From positions 220,103 through 284,102 of the forward strand of contig NVWV01000006.1 in the NCBI GenBank assembly GCA_002746305.1: a DNA stretch of 64,000 nt, read 5' to 3'. This stretch comes from Bacteroidota bacterium. GTDB taxonomy: Bacteria; Bacteroidota; Bacteroidia; NS11-12g; UBA9320. The notes below the pieces were generated by a model. That model was not told the DNA's origin. It worked only from the letters and a program-made list of their open reading frames with translations, and did not search any database. The position numbers and the translations under genes were made by a program. Of this stretch, positions 43,555-52,753 are shown piece after piece. The first letter of the stretch is position 1. Every line of letters starts with the position of its first letter.

Positions 43555-45330
43555 TTATCTTCTTCGGCCTCCTGAACTTGATCCTCCACTTTTGTTAGAA
43601 CTGGAACTTGATCGTGATGGACTTGCACTTCTACTTGAACTGCTACTACTTCTACTTGGGGAAGCTGAACGACTTGGCGAACTACTTCTTGAAGGAGGAC
43701 TGTACGATCTAGAAGGTGTGGAACTTCTACTTGGACTCGAAGTTCTTGTAGTGGGTCTAGTTGTTGTTCTAGTAGGAGTAGCACTTCGTGTAGTTGTTCT
43801 ACTTGGGCTTGTATATCTCGTATTGCTTCTACTTGGTGTACTACTTCTTGTTGTCGTTCTTGTAGGAGTAGCACTTTTTGTAGTCGTTCTACTTGGACTT
43901 GTATATCTCGTATTACTACTTCTACTTGGTGTACTACTTCTTGTTGTCGTTCTAGCAGGAGTAGCACTTTTTGTAGTCGTTCTACTTGGACTTGTATATC
44001 TCGTATTACTACTTCTACTTGGTGTACTATTTCTTGTTGTCGTTCTAGTCGGAGCAGCACTCTTTGTAGTCGTTCTTGACTTGTTAGATGAGGCCGTCCA
44101 TGGAGATGTTCTTCCAGGAGCAGAAGAGGCTCTCTGTGTAGTAGTCGTTCTTCCCGCATTGTAATTTCTACTCGGTGTAGCGGTTCTACTTGGAGCAGTG
44201 GTTCTGTACCGTGTACTTCCTGAAGATGGAGTTCTTACCTGAGATGGAGTTCTTGTGGTTCTCTCAGTTCCTACACCTCCATTATTTGTAACACCTCCAT
44301 TCGATGATCTCCCAGAAACAGTTCCTGTGTTTCCTGTTGATGTAGTTGCTCTACCTATATTTCCTTCTGGTCTTCTTCCTGCTGGCATAGATGTTCTTTG
44401 GTTTGTACCAGAATTTCCATTGTATATTTCTCCAACGGCAGTTCTATTAACCACTTTTTGACCTCCAGGTCTACGCGTATTTATCGTACTTCCAGTTCCT
44501 GTTCCTGTTGAATTCCCGCCAACACGTTGTCTTGGACTTGAAGCTGCTCGATTGTATCTATCTGAACCATTGAAGCTTACACCTCCTCCGTTGTTATTAT
44601 TATTGTTATTGTTAGCTGTTCGATAACCGTAGCCATAGCCTCCGTAACCTCCATATCCATTATTATAATACCCGTTTCCATAGTATCCATTGTATCCGTT
44701 ATTGTAACCATATCCATAGTTATTATAATAGGGAGTTGCACAGTAACCTCCACCATTGTAACCATAACCATTATTGTACCATCCATATCCGTATGGATTC
44801 CCCCATCCCCTTGAGTATCCTCCATACCAGCCTCCACGTGAGCTGTATCCTATATTCCAACCTCCTCTATATCGTCTGTATGGTCTATACCAGTTGTTAT
44901 AATACGTACCGGAATACCATGGATCATTGTACCAGCTATTTCCATAATAGTTGTTGCTATAATAATTATTTCTAGATCTGGAATACCGCGTATCGCTGTA
45001 GCCATCTCTATATCCTTCTGAGTACCCATTTTCGTAGGTATACTCAAAATCTTCATCCCTAAATCGTCTTATATTATTTTCATAGTCCCCTCTGGCAGGC
45101 TCATCTATGTCTGCATAGTCATCTGTTGCTATTGCATCTTCATTTTCTACTATATGGACCGGCTCCTTTGGTGTATATTTTTCAGGAGTAGGTTGTGGTA
45201 CTTTTTGTACAACTACCACATCGTCTTCTGGGGTATAGTAAACATCATCATTGGTGGTTGTGGTCATTCTCTGAGAAGTGCAACTTGCTAGGAATAACGT
45301 GGCTAGAGCGATATAAGTGTATAATTTCAT
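43555..45330 (-). CDS. Low-complexity lipoprotein: Gly/Tyr/Asn-rich then Ser/Thr/Arg repeats
   Basis: The 591-residue product has lipobox LFLASC (C17). Its regions are: an acidic segment (about 28-100), a Gly/Tyr/Asn-rich segment (100-240) ending in an eight-Asn run, and a Thr/Ser/Arg/Pro region with 31-residue tandem repeats at 419-523 (RTTTKSATPTR, STPSRSSNTRYTSPS). The tail is SR-like and ends GGSSSGGRRR. The C-terminal half is strongly basic and disordered. A surface-anchored polymer-binding or adhesive role is a guess. Other frames across the repeats are also open, but only this frame has a lipoprotein signal and covers the whole length. It is upstream of the FadL-like gene. Confidence 0.75.
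   Translation of the reverse strand: MKLYTYIALATLFLASCTSQRMTTTTNDDVYYTPEDDVVVVQKVPQPTPEKYTPKEPVHIVENEDAIATDDYADIDEPARGDYENNIRRFRDEDFEYTYENGYSEGYRDGYSDTRYSRSRNNYYSNNYYGNSWYNDPWYSGTYYNNWYRPYRRYRGGWNIGYSSRGGWYGGYSRGWGNPYGYGWYNNGYGYNGGGYCATPYYNNYGYGYNNGYNGYYGNGYYNNGYGGYGGYGYGYRTANNNNNNNNGGGVSFNGSDRYNRAASSPRQRVGGNSTGTGTGSTINTRRPGGQKVVNRTAVGEIYNGNSGTNQRTSMPAGRRPEGNIGRATTSTGNTGTVSGRSSNGGVTNNGGVGTERTTRTPSQVRTPSSGSTRYRTTAPSRTATPSRNYNAGRTTTTQRASSAPGRTSPWTASSNKSRTTTKSAAPTRTTTRNSTPSRSSNTRYTSPSRTTTKSATPARTTTRSSTPSRSSNTRYTSPSRTTTKSATPTRTTTRSSTPSRSNTRYTSPSRTTTRSATPTRTTTRPTTRTSSPSRSSTPSRSYSPPSRSSSPSRSASPSRSSSSSSRSASPSRSSSSSNKSGGSSSGGRRR
43759..44076 (-). repeat. 93-bp in-frame tandem repeat
   Basis: About three and a third copies of a 93-bp unit (one copy 90 bp) encode the 31-residue period starting at residues 419, 450, 481 and 511. 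The copies are highly similar at DNA level, so the array can gain or lose units by slippage or recombination. Confidence 0.8.
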
Positions 45331-45361
45331 GGTGCTAAAATTTTAATTCAACTTAACGGTT

Positions 45362-45369
45362 TAATTTTG
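45362..45369 (+). promoter_or_regulatory. -7 promoter box (TAATTTTG) of proS
   Basis: TAATTTTG followed by CC fully matches TAnnTTTG, 43 bp before the ATG. Confidence 0.5.
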
Positions 45370-45412
45370 CCGTCATACTATAATATTCAATTAGCATACC
45401 AATTTATAAAAC

Positions 45413-46891
45413 ATGGCATTTGAGAAAGTAACTCGCGAACAAGACTACTCTAAGTGGTACAATAATCTAGTAGAAAATGCAGACCTAGCACAACATAGTT
45501 CTGTACGTGGATGCATGGTTATTAAGCCCTATGGATATGCCATCTGGGAAAAAATGCAAGCTGAGCTCGACCGTAGATTTAAAGAAACTGGTCATGAGAA
45601 TGCATACTTTCCTCTTTTTGTTCCTAAAAGCTTATTTGAAGCTGAAGAAAAAAATGCAAAAGGTTTTGCCAAGGAATGTGCTGTTGTCACACACTATCGT
45701 TTGGAGAGTGACCCAGACAAACCAGGCAAATTGCGTGTAGACCCAAACGCTAAATTAGAAGAAGAATTAATTGTAAGACCTACTAGTGAGGCAATTATAT
45801 GGAATACGTATAAGGGGTGGATTCAGAGTTATCGCGACCTGCCTCTCTTAATTAATCAATGGGCCAATGTTGTGCGTTGGGAAATGCGAACTCGTCTTTT
45901 TCTAAGAACCACCGAATTCTTATGGCAAGAAGGACATACAGCTCATGCTACAAAGCAAGAAGCAGAAGAAGAAACTGATCAAATGGTACGCATATACGAA
46001 GAGTTTTCTCGTAACATTTTGGCAATACCCACTATTATGGGACACAAGACTGAAAGTGAGCGTTTTGCGGGAGCAGATGACACTTTATGTATTGAAGGAT
46101 TAATGCAAGATGGTAAGGCTCTGCAAATGGGAACTTCTCATTTCTTGGGTCAAAACTTTGCAAAAGCTTTCGATGTAAAGTTTGCTACTAAGGAGGGAAA
46201 ACTAGAACATGTATGGGCAACCAGCTGGGGAGTAAGTACTCGACTAATGGGTGCTTTAATCATGACTCACTCGGATGATGAAGGATTGATACTTCCTCCA
46301 AACTTGGCTCCAATTCAAGTTGTAATTGTTCCTATTTATAAAGGACTTGAACAACTAGATGTAATCCGTAAAAAGATGGACCCAATCATCCAAAATTTAA
46401 GAGCAAAAGGAATCAGCGTCAAGTTTGATGACCGAGATACTTACAAGCCAGGTTTCAAGTTTGCTGAATGGGAACTAAAAGGTGTTCCTGTTCGAATTGC
46501 CATTGGAAATAGAGACTTGGAAAATGGAACAGTTGAAGTAGCCCGTAGAGATACTAAAGAGAAGCAAACCTTAGAGTTTACGGATATCGAAAATAAGATT
46601 GCCAACCTTCTTCAAGTGATGCAGGATGATATCTATCTCAAAGCTTTAAACTTTAGAGATAATCATCTTACTTTGGTCAATACTTGGGAAGAATTTCAAG
46701 ATGTTTTGGAAAATAAAACTGGATTTATCTCTGCTCATTGGGATGGCACTTCTGAGACTGAAGACAAGATCAAAGAATTAACCAAAGCAACAATCCGTTG
46801 TATTCCATTTGACAACCCTCAGGAAGATGGAGTATGTGTATTCTCGGGAAAGCCGAGTAAGGAACGGGTGTTGTTTGCTAAGGCGTATTAG
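45413..46891 (+). CDS. proS: Prolyl-tRNA synthetase (archaeal/eukaryotic-like type)
   Basis: The 492-residue enzyme charges tRNA-Pro. It lacks the bacterial editing insertion and has the ProS type 3 start ([20 protein letters not shown]), [12 protein letters not shown], class II motif 2 ([20 protein letters not shown]), the HGTP anticodon domain from about residue 300 ([12 protein letters not shown]), and a C-terminal extension ending in Tyr (RVLFAKAY). This form is usual in Bacteroidota. The stop is followed within 5 bp by a palindromic repeat array. Confidence 0.96.
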   Translation: MAFEKVTREQDYSKWYNNLVENADLAQHSSVRGCMVIKPYGYAIWEKMQAELDRRFKETGHENAYFPLFVPKSLFEAEEKNAKGFAKECAVVTHYRLESDPDKPGKLRVDPNAKLEEELIVRPTSEAIIWNTYKGWIQSYRDLPLLINQWANVVRWEMRTRLFLRTTEFLWQEGHTAHATKQEAEEETDQMVRIYEEFSRNILAIPTIMGHKTESERFAGADDTLCIEGLMQDGKALQMGTSHFLGQNFAKAFDVKFATKEGKLEHVWATSWGVSTRLMGALIMTHSDDEGLILPPNLAPIQVVIVPIYKGLEQLDVIRKKMDPIIQNLRAKGISVKFDDRDTYKPGFKFAEWELKGVPVRIAIGNRDLENGTVEVARRDTKEKQTLEFTDIENKIANLLQVMQDDIYLKALNFRDNHLTLVNTWEEFQDVLENKTGFISAHWDGTSETEDKIKELTKATIRCIPFDNPQEDGVCVFSGKPSKERVLFAKAY

Positions 46892-46896
46892 GTTTC

Positions 46897-46933
46897 GTTC
46901 GTGAGGACACGAACAAATTAACAGGACACGAAC
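46897..46933. repeat. Palindromic repeat array, copy 1
   Basis: GTTCGTG-AGGA-CACGAAC (46897-46914) is a perfect 7-bp inverted repeat with a 4-nt centre. The motif AGGACACGAAC recurs 19 bp on at 46923-46933, and weaker traces continue to about 46970. An identical 18-bp core lies at 47824. It could also act as a hairpin after proS, but no T-run follows. Confidence 0.75.
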
Positions 46934-47118
46934 TTAATTCTGAGACGTAACCTTTCAAATAGCTCGTGTCGCCAAGAGCTGTTTATAATAACACTTAGCC
47001 ATTCAATATTTTTAAGCTACAAACACTTATTTGCGTTTTTCAAGTGGCAGCAACAGACTGTAAAATTCAATGCACTAAGCTCCTCTTTTAAACCGTTCAT
47101 ATTCTTTACCCCAACAAA

Positions 47119-47793
47119 ATGAACAAACAAATCCTCGCTCAATGGATTGAGTTAGCAACCGTACTATTTTTTGGTTTTGGTCTATTCATTTACTCCTCCA
47201 CCTACACACTTTTGACTCAATCCAGCCACCTCCATCAAAGTTACAATAGCTTCGATTTCTATTCTATCGCTCTTTACGAAGTTTTCATTCTTGGACTGAT
47301 TTATATATTTCTTAAAAAACGCAAATGGGATATTCAGCATTTTAATCTCGACTTTAAATGGTACATGATCGGTGTAGCCTTGCTCCTAGTCACATTACAG
47401 TTTCTATTGAGTTATACGGCTGACCAATTATTAATTTGGGCCTCATTTTTTGAAGGCACATCAAATCCCAATATAGACTTAGAAGTCAATATGTTGAGTA
47501 TTCTCCTCATGTTACTGGTTAATTCAATTTTCGAAGAGGTTCTTCTAATTGGATATTTATTCAAACGACTGAAACGTTACCCTATTGCAATACCAATCGT
47601 GGTTGGAACTCTTATCCGAATTTCTTTTCATACTTACCAAGGCATTGAAGAAATTCCTAGGGTAATTATATTGGAATTTGTTCTGGGAATATTTTATGGT
47701 AAGTACAAAAAACTATGGCCCGTCATACTCGCTCATGGAATTGGAAATTTAATTTACTTCCTCAATCAGGAATATCAATGGTTGGAATTGTGA
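47119..47793 (+). CDS. CPBP-family intramembrane metalloprotease
   Basis: The 224-residue protein has about six membrane segments and the CPBP (CAAX protease/bacteriocin-processing) motifs: FEEVLLIGYLFKRLKRY (EE pair, residues about 145-161), FHTYQG and ILAHGIGNLIYF with the later His. Members cleave within the membrane; roles include bacteriocin immunity and prenyl-protein processing, and this one's role is unknown. It stands alone between proS and ccmB with arrays of the same repeat on each side, which raises the possibility of an inserted or duplicated segment. Confidence 0.85.
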   Translation: MNKQILAQWIELATVLFFGFGLFIYSSTYTLLTQSSHLHQSYNSFDFYSIALYEVFILGLIYIFLKKRKWDIQHFNLDFKWYMIGVALLLVTLQFLLSYTADQLLIWASFFEGTSNPNIDLEVNMLSILLMLLVNSIFEEVLLIGYLFKRLKRYPIAIPIVVGTLIRISFHTYQGIEEIPRVIILEFVLGIFYGKYKKLWPVILAHGIGNLIYFLNQEYQWLEL

Positions 47794-47823
47794 CATTGCA
47801 TTAATCATTGAGTAACTAAACAT

Positions 47824-47895
47824 GTTCGTGAGGACACGAACAGATTCAGAAGGACACGAACAAATTATTGACATGAACTGATTCAGGGACACAAA
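47824..47895. repeat. Palindromic repeat array, copy 2
   Basis: The same 18-bp core GTTCGTG-AGGA-CACGAAC (47824-47841) is followed by AGGACACGAAC at 47851-47861 (20-bp period). Degraded units follow near 47868-47878 (GACATGAAC) and 47885-47895 (AGGGACACAAA). It lies 30 bp past the CPBP stop. Confidence 0.75.
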
Positions 47896-47944
47896 TATTC
47901 TCCAATCCAATCCAATTCACTATTAATAATTAACAATTATTAGA

Positions 47945-48610
47945 CTACTCCTCCCAAACGTACTTAAAAAGTACAACTGCAAGTACCAATTGCATAGTAA
48001 GTAGTAAAAGAAGCACTGCCCAATCTTGATAGTAAACGTGAGAATCCAATGGAGATATAGCTTTACTAGAAGCTTTAAGACTTACCATGAGACTCGGAAT
48101 AAGTAATGGGAGACTTAGAATTAACGAAACCAAACTACTATTTTTTGCACTTAGTGCAAGAGCTGAGTTAAACGTAAATACAGCTGAGTTACATAAAGTA
48201 AAGAGCAAAGCGGTAATCACATATTCCCAGAAATGTGGAATCGTTTGTGGCAACCAAAAACTCATCAATGCAGTAAGCACTAACAGAAAAAAAGCGTTTA
48301 CTAAAAACTGATACAGAATTTTGGAAATAATAATGGCTCTACTATCTACTAAAAACTTGTAGTACAAAAGACTTCCCTTGCTTTCCATTAAAAAACTACG
48401 CCCAATATTTTGCACTACCCCAAAAATAAGCACCACATAAAACAAGCTATGCCAGACTTGATTACTAGCCTGTTTTTGAATTGTATAAATGATGAATACT
48501 GAAACGACCAACAGTAAAACCAGTGACCATAATGCATACTTGTTCTTCAGCTCCATTCTGAGCTCCTTTAGAAAAAGTTGTTTTATCTGCTTAATAAGTA
48601 CAGTTTGCAT
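47945..48610 (-). CDS. ccmB: Heme exporter protein CcmB
   Basis: The 221-residue protein has six membrane segments and the CcmB pattern: LKKELRMELK-like start (FLKELRMELKNKYAL), VVQNIGRSFLMESKGSLLYY and SLVSLILSLPLLIPSLMVS. It forms the membrane part of the CcmAB transporter that releases holo-CcmE. It is about 28 kb from ccmCDEF, and no ccmA is present nearby. Its promoter box faces that of the divergent TerB-accC genes. Confidence 0.93.
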   Translation of the reverse strand: MQTVLIKQIKQLFLKELRMELKNKYALWSLVLLLVVSVFIIYTIQKQASNQVWHSLFYVVLIFGVVQNIGRSFLMESKGSLLYYKFLVDSRAIIISKILYQFLVNAFFLLVLTALMSFWLPQTIPHFWEYVITALLFTLCNSAVFTFNSALALSAKNSSLVSLILSLPLLIPSLMVSLKASSKAISPLDSHVYYQDWAVLLLLLTMQLVLAVVLFKYVWEE

Positions 48611-48631
48611 AAATTTGCCATCGCAAAATTA
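48610..48631. promoter_or_regulatory. Face-to-face promoter pair for ccmB and TerB-accC
   Basis: TAAATTTGC (48610-48618, plus strand, toward TerB-accC) and its near mirror GCAAAATTA (48623-48631, reading TAATTTTGC on the minus strand toward ccmB) are separated by 4 bp. Both match TAnnTTTG fully. Predicted start sites are near 48624 (plus) and 48617 (minus), so the promoters overlap and should compete. Confidence 0.55.
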
Positions 48632-48637
48632 CATTTA

Positions 48638-49096
48638 ATGTTATACCAATTACAGAAGTTATCAGAAGAAGAACAAACGCTTGTACAAAGATCACCAATA
48701 TGGGTAACCTTGCTTATCGCTTGTGCAGACCATGATATTGAGGAAGCGGAGATAGACAGAGCAAAGGAAGTAATATATATTAAGTCGTTTGCAGTGAAGA
48801 ATGATGTAAAGAATCTTTACAAAAATTTGGACAGTCACGTAGACCAAGAAATTGATGACGCACTAAAGACACTATCGGCTAAAGGTGGTGAGCGTCTAGA
48901 ATTCTTGGAAACTCATCTTGCAAAGTTGAATGATATATTTCCAAAACTTGACCGTACTTATGCAGTACAATTGTATAATAGCCTAACAAGTCTTGCCGTA
49001 TCTGTAGCACAGTCAGATGGTGGTATTTTTGGAATCGGAAGAATCAACAATGACGAGAAAAAATACATCCACCTTCCAATGCTTCAAAAGCCTTGA
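48638..49096 (+). CDS. TerB-like conserved helical protein upstream of accC
   Basis: From the ATG at 48638 the product has 152 residues. An in-frame ATG 60 bp upstream lies before the promoter box. The sequence is helical and acidic with features that recall TerB-fold proteins (TLLIACADHDIEEAEIDRA, and SVAQSDGGIFGIGRINNDE with an Asp/Gly/Glu cluster). TerB-like domains are linked to metal sensing and membrane stress, but the match is only by pattern. Its TGA overlaps the TTG start of accC (TTGA), so the two are coupled. Confidence 0.7.
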   Translation: MLYQLQKLSEEEQTLVQRSPIWVTLLIACADHDIEEAEIDRAKEVIYIKSFAVKNDVKNLYKNLDSHVDQEIDDALKTLSAKGGERLEFLETHLAKLNDIFPKLDRTYAVQLYNSLTSLAVSVAQSDGGIFGIGRINNDEKKYIHLPMLQKP

Positions 49097-50559
49097 GAAA
49101 GATCTTAATAGCAAACCGTGGCGAAATTGCCGTTAGAGTAATCAAAACCTGTCAAAAGATGGGTATTGCTACAGTTGCTATCTATTCTGAAGCAGACCGA
49201 GACTCATTGCATGTTCAGATGGCCGACGAAGCCTATTGTGTGGGTCCTGCCCCTTCGGCTGAAAGTTACCTGCAATCAGAAAAAATAATACAAATCTGTA
49301 AAGACCATAACGTAGATGGAGTTCATCCAGGATACGGTTTTTTGTCGGAAAATGCACGCTTTGTTAAGTCTGTATCAGATGCTGGCATCAAATTCATTGG
49401 ACCTAGTCCCGAGGCTATCAATCTTATGGGTAGCAAGATTGACAGTAAGCAAGCTGTTGAGAAATACGGAGTGCCTTTGGTTCCAGGTATAAATCATGCA
49501 GTAGAAGATATTGCTGAAGCTACAAGTGTAGCTGCACAAATAGGTTATCCGGTGCTTGTAAAAGCAAGTGCTGGCGGTGGCGGAAAAGGAATGCGAATGG
49601 TTGAGAAACCAGAGGACCTTGAAAGTCAAATGAAAACTGCTCAGAGTGAAGCTCAAAGTGCTTTTGGGGATCGTTCAGTTTTCATAGAAAAATTTGTAAC
49701 CAAACCTCGCCACATTGAAATCCAGTTAATTGCTGACAACTTTGGGAATGTAGTTTATCTATTGGAACGTGAATGCTCCATTCAGAGAAGACATCAGAAG
49801 CTTGTAGAAGAAGCTCCAAGTGCAGTGCTTACAGATGCTCTCCGTTTAGAAATGGGTGAAGCTGCTGTTAATGTAGCTAAAGCATGTAACTATAGTGGTG
49901 CTGGTACTGTCGAGTTTCTACTTGATGCAGACCATAAGTTTTATTTCCTTGAAATGAACACCCGTCTACAAGTAGAACACCCTGTCACTGAACTCATTAC
50001 AGGTTTAGACTTGGTGGAGCAACAAATATTGGTAGCTCGTGGGGAGAAGCTAAATTATACACAAGCAGATATCAAACCTCATGGCCATGCCATTGAGTTA
50101 CGCCTTACAGCTGAAGAGCCTGAGAATGATTTTGTACCTGCTGTTGGCACTATTGAAGTTTATGACACTCCAAGCTTTGATTTTGTGCGTTTAGATGATT
50201 TCGTGTATGAAGGTTATGAAATACCTATCTACTATGATAATATGTTTGCTAAGCTAATCGTTTGGGGTGAAGATCGCAATCAAGCTATTCAACGAATGAT
50301 TGCAGCTATTAATGATTTTAAGATTGAAGGCGTGCCAACAACCTTGGACTTCGGTCGATTTGTAATGCAACATCCTAATTTCATATCAGGCGATTTTGAC
50401 ACTAGCTTTATCGCTCAATACTATACTCCAGAGGCTAGAGCTGAACAAGATGCCGATTTCAACAAGGCTGCGGCACTTTTCACATACTTAGAGTTCAACG
50501 AACACAAAGAAGTAAAAGTAGCTCAAGACATGGGGAGTAAGTGGAGGAAGAGAAGCTAG
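49093..50559 (+). CDS. accC: Biotin carboxylase (AccC-type)
   Basis: The 488-residue ATP-grasp enzyme carboxylates the biotin of a carrier protein. Visible motifs are ILIANRGEIAVRVI (4-17), HPGYGFLSEN (78-87), the ATP-binding loop SAGGGGKGM (159-167), ERECSIQRRHQKLVEEAPS and EMNTRLQVEHPVTE. Length and motifs fit the acetyl-CoA or acyl-CoA carboxylase subunit. The C-terminal 35 residues are variable. Translation starts with TTG, overlapping the previous stop, and no ATG is available that keeps the conserved N-terminus. The carrier (accB) gene is not adjacent. birA, whose product would biotinylate it, is 17 kb away. Confidence 0.93.
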   Translation: MRKILIANRGEIAVRVIKTCQKMGIATVAIYSEADRDSLHVQMADEAYCVGPAPSAESYLQSEKIIQICKDHNVDGVHPGYGFLSENARFVKSVSDAGIKFIGPSPEAINLMGSKIDSKQAVEKYGVPLVPGINHAVEDIAEATSVAAQIGYPVLVKASAGGGGKGMRMVEKPEDLESQMKTAQSEAQSAFGDRSVFIEKFVTKPRHIEIQLIADNFGNVVYLLERECSIQRRHQKLVEEAPSAVLTDALRLEMGEAAVNVAKACNYSGAGTVEFLLDADHKFYFLEMNTRLQVEHPVTELITGLDLVEQQILVARGEKLNYTQADIKPHGHAIELRLTAEEPENDFVPAVGTIEVYDTPSFDFVRLDDFVYEGYEIPIYYDNMFAKLIVWGEDRNQAIQRMIAAINDFKIEGVPTTLDFGRFVMQHPNFISGDFDTSFIAQYYTPEARAEQDADFNKAAALFTYLEFNEHKEVKVAQDMGSKWRKRS

Positions 50560-50582
50560 AAATATTGACTAATGAAAACTAA

Positions 50583-52631
50583 TTGACATCAAAAAAAATA
50601 CTCTTAGCCCTTTTATGCAGTATATTCTCTTTGAGTTCTTGTGCTCAAGTGCAGGGATGGATTAAACAGTTTGGAGGACCAAGTGGCGAAGGCGTGAGAA
50701 GTATTTCCATTGACAATGAAGGAAACACATATTTAACAGGCAGCTTTACGGACACAGTAGATTTTGACCTTGGAGCAGGAATACATAATCTTTCGTCTTC
50801 AGGACATACTGGAGTCTATCTTTTAAAATTAGACAATTGCGGCAATTTTATTTGGGCTCGGAATTTTGGAGGAAGCGGTATAAACGATGGTTATTCAGTA
50901 TCTTTAGACAATTCTGGCAACGTATATCTCTTAGGCAATTATCAAGGAACTGGAGATTTTGACCCGGGAGTTGGAGTGCATAATCTTAATTCTCTTGGCA
51001 AAAATGATTTCTTTATTGTAAAATTAGACCGAGATGGTACGTTTATTTGGGTCAAAAGTTTTGGGGGAGTGGCTCAAGATATTGCAAATCAGTTTATCAT
51101 AAATGATTCTACAATTACCGTTGTTGGATACTTTGAAGAGACAGCAGACTTTAACCCAAACTCTCCATTATACACTTTAACATCTGACGGCTCTTATGAT
51201 ATTTTTGTAATGCAGTTAGACCTTAACGGGAACTTCAAATGGGCTAAAAAGATGGGTGGAACTTCACGGGCATATGGATTCTCAATCGCAACAGATTCAA
51301 AAGGAAACTATTATACAACTGGTTATTTCTCAGGAACTGCGGACTTCGACCCAGGAACAGCCAATCATTTAATTACTTCAAACGGGTTTGATGATATTTT
51401 TATCTCTAAACTGGATTCCATTGGCCATTTCATTTGGGCTAAAACTATTGGCGGTCAAAATTTTGAAAGGAGTTATGGCGTGACCATTGACTTGCATGAC
51501 AATATATTCCTTACAGGAGGATTTCTTGATTCTATCGATTCTGACCCAGGAGTTGGAGTAGATTTCCATTATTCCAATGGAGGTGCAGATGTTTTTATTA
51601 CTAAACTATCATACCACGGCAAACATAAATGGACAAGGACTTTTGGTAGTGGGGCTTATGACTACGGTAAATATATTGACACCGATGCATATGGTAATAT
51701 CTATACTTCTGGTTACTTCCAAGAAACAGTAGATTTTGATCCAAATATTCTAACACATGAAAAAATAGCCTTTGGACGGCGAGACGCTTTCATTTCCAAA
51801 ATAGACTCCAATGGGCACCTTATTTGGGCTGAAAATATTGGAGGAAAACTTAATGATTACGGTGGCCCTATTGCTATTGACCCTGAAGGGAATATTTTTT
51901 GGGCAGGAATATTTTCCGACACATTAGAATTATCTCCAAATTGGCATACTAATAACAAAATATCATCAGGGAGCTATGATATTTTTATAATTAAGCTAGA
52001 TCAAGATACAACAACTATAGATTCAATTACGGCTTGTAAACAATACACCTCTCCAAGTGGCAACATATGGACAACCTCTGACATCTACCTTGACACTCTT
52101 ACAAATAAATATGGATGCGATTCCATCATATCTATAGTTTTGACCATTAAAAATATCGATACGACAATTTCCAACAACAGCGGCACTTTAAGTTCTCTTC
52201 AAGACAGTGCAACTTATCAATGGTTTGATTGTTCTAATAATTTCGCCCCAATAACAGGTGAAGTTAACCAAGAATACACTTCTACAAAAAACGGAATATA
52301 TGCCGTGGAAATTACGTCCAATGGATATATAGACACCTCTGCTTGTGTTCTAATAAACACTCTGAAAATCAAAAAAGGAATTACAGAGTCAAATGCCTTT
52401 ATTTACCCAAATCCTACTTCAAATTTTATCTTAATAGATTTAGATGGACATTACTCCAATATAAAAGTAAAAATATTTGATGTTTCTGGAACTCTTGTGA
52501 TTCAAAATGACTATGAAGCAGTGGAAACAATCCAAATGTCTTTGGATTTGCAACCTGGATATTATTTCATTCAATTGACGTCACAAAACAATAAAATTAG
52601 ATTCAAAACTTTGAGATGCCTAAAATTGTAA
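50583..52631 (+). CDS. T9SS cargo with SBBP-type propeller repeats
   Basis: The 682-residue product has a signal peptide (MTSKKILLALLCSIFSLSSCAQ). About eight repeats of 55 residues follow with DNEGNTYLTGSF and DFDPG cores, then GHFIWAKTIGG-like phrases, covering about 25-470. This is the SBBP beta-propeller pattern of Bacteroidota surface proteins. A small domain follows, then a sorting domain from IYPNPTSNF (about 607). The start is TTG at 50583, and the ATG just upstream is out of frame. Its function is unknown; binding or adhesion is likely. Confidence 0.83.
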   Translation: MTSKKILLALLCSIFSLSSCAQVQGWIKQFGGPSGEGVRSISIDNEGNTYLTGSFTDTVDFDLGAGIHNLSSSGHTGVYLLKLDNCGNFIWARNFGGSGINDGYSVSLDNSGNVYLLGNYQGTGDFDPGVGVHNLNSLGKNDFFIVKLDRDGTFIWVKSFGGVAQDIANQFIINDSTITVVGYFEETADFNPNSPLYTLTSDGSYDIFVMQLDLNGNFKWAKKMGGTSRAYGFSIATDSKGNYYTTGYFSGTADFDPGTANHLITSNGFDDIFISKLDSIGHFIWAKTIGGQNFERSYGVTIDLHDNIFLTGGFLDSIDSDPGVGVDFHYSNGGADVFITKLSYHGKHKWTRTFGSGAYDYGKYIDTDAYGNIYTSGYFQETVDFDPNILTHEKIAFGRRDAFISKIDSNGHLIWAENIGGKLNDYGGPIAIDPEGNIFWAGIFSDTLELSPNWHTNNKISSGSYDIFIIKLDQDTTTIDSITACKQYTSPSGNIWTTSDIYLDTLTNKYGCDSIISIVLTIKNIDTTISNNSGTLSSLQDSATYQWFDCSNNFAPITGEVNQEYTSTKNGIYAVEITSNGYIDTSACVLINTLKIKKGITESNAFIYPNPTSNFILIDLDGHYSNIKVKIFDVSGTLVIQNDYEAVETIQMSLDLQPGYYFIQLTSQNNKIRFKTLRCLKL

Positions 52632-52753
52632 TTAGAGTTTGTTAAATTATTAAAAATGAGTTGTGCTATTTGTCTTTATAAAAATCAAATATGCATTGGA
52701 CCATAATATTCAATTCTGATTCTTAAAAGAACCAACGTTAAACAACATTAGAT

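Noticed and set aside
43759..44076. Possible CRISPR-like array
   Set aside because: The unit is 93 bp, tandem, in frame and without spacers; it encodes a protein repeat.
43527..44164. Two long open frames on each strand across the repeat region (206 and 210 residues)
   Set aside because: They are extremely Leu/Val- or Gln/Val-biased products of repeat DNA and lie inside the 591-residue lipoprotein gene, which alone has a signal peptide and full-length frame.
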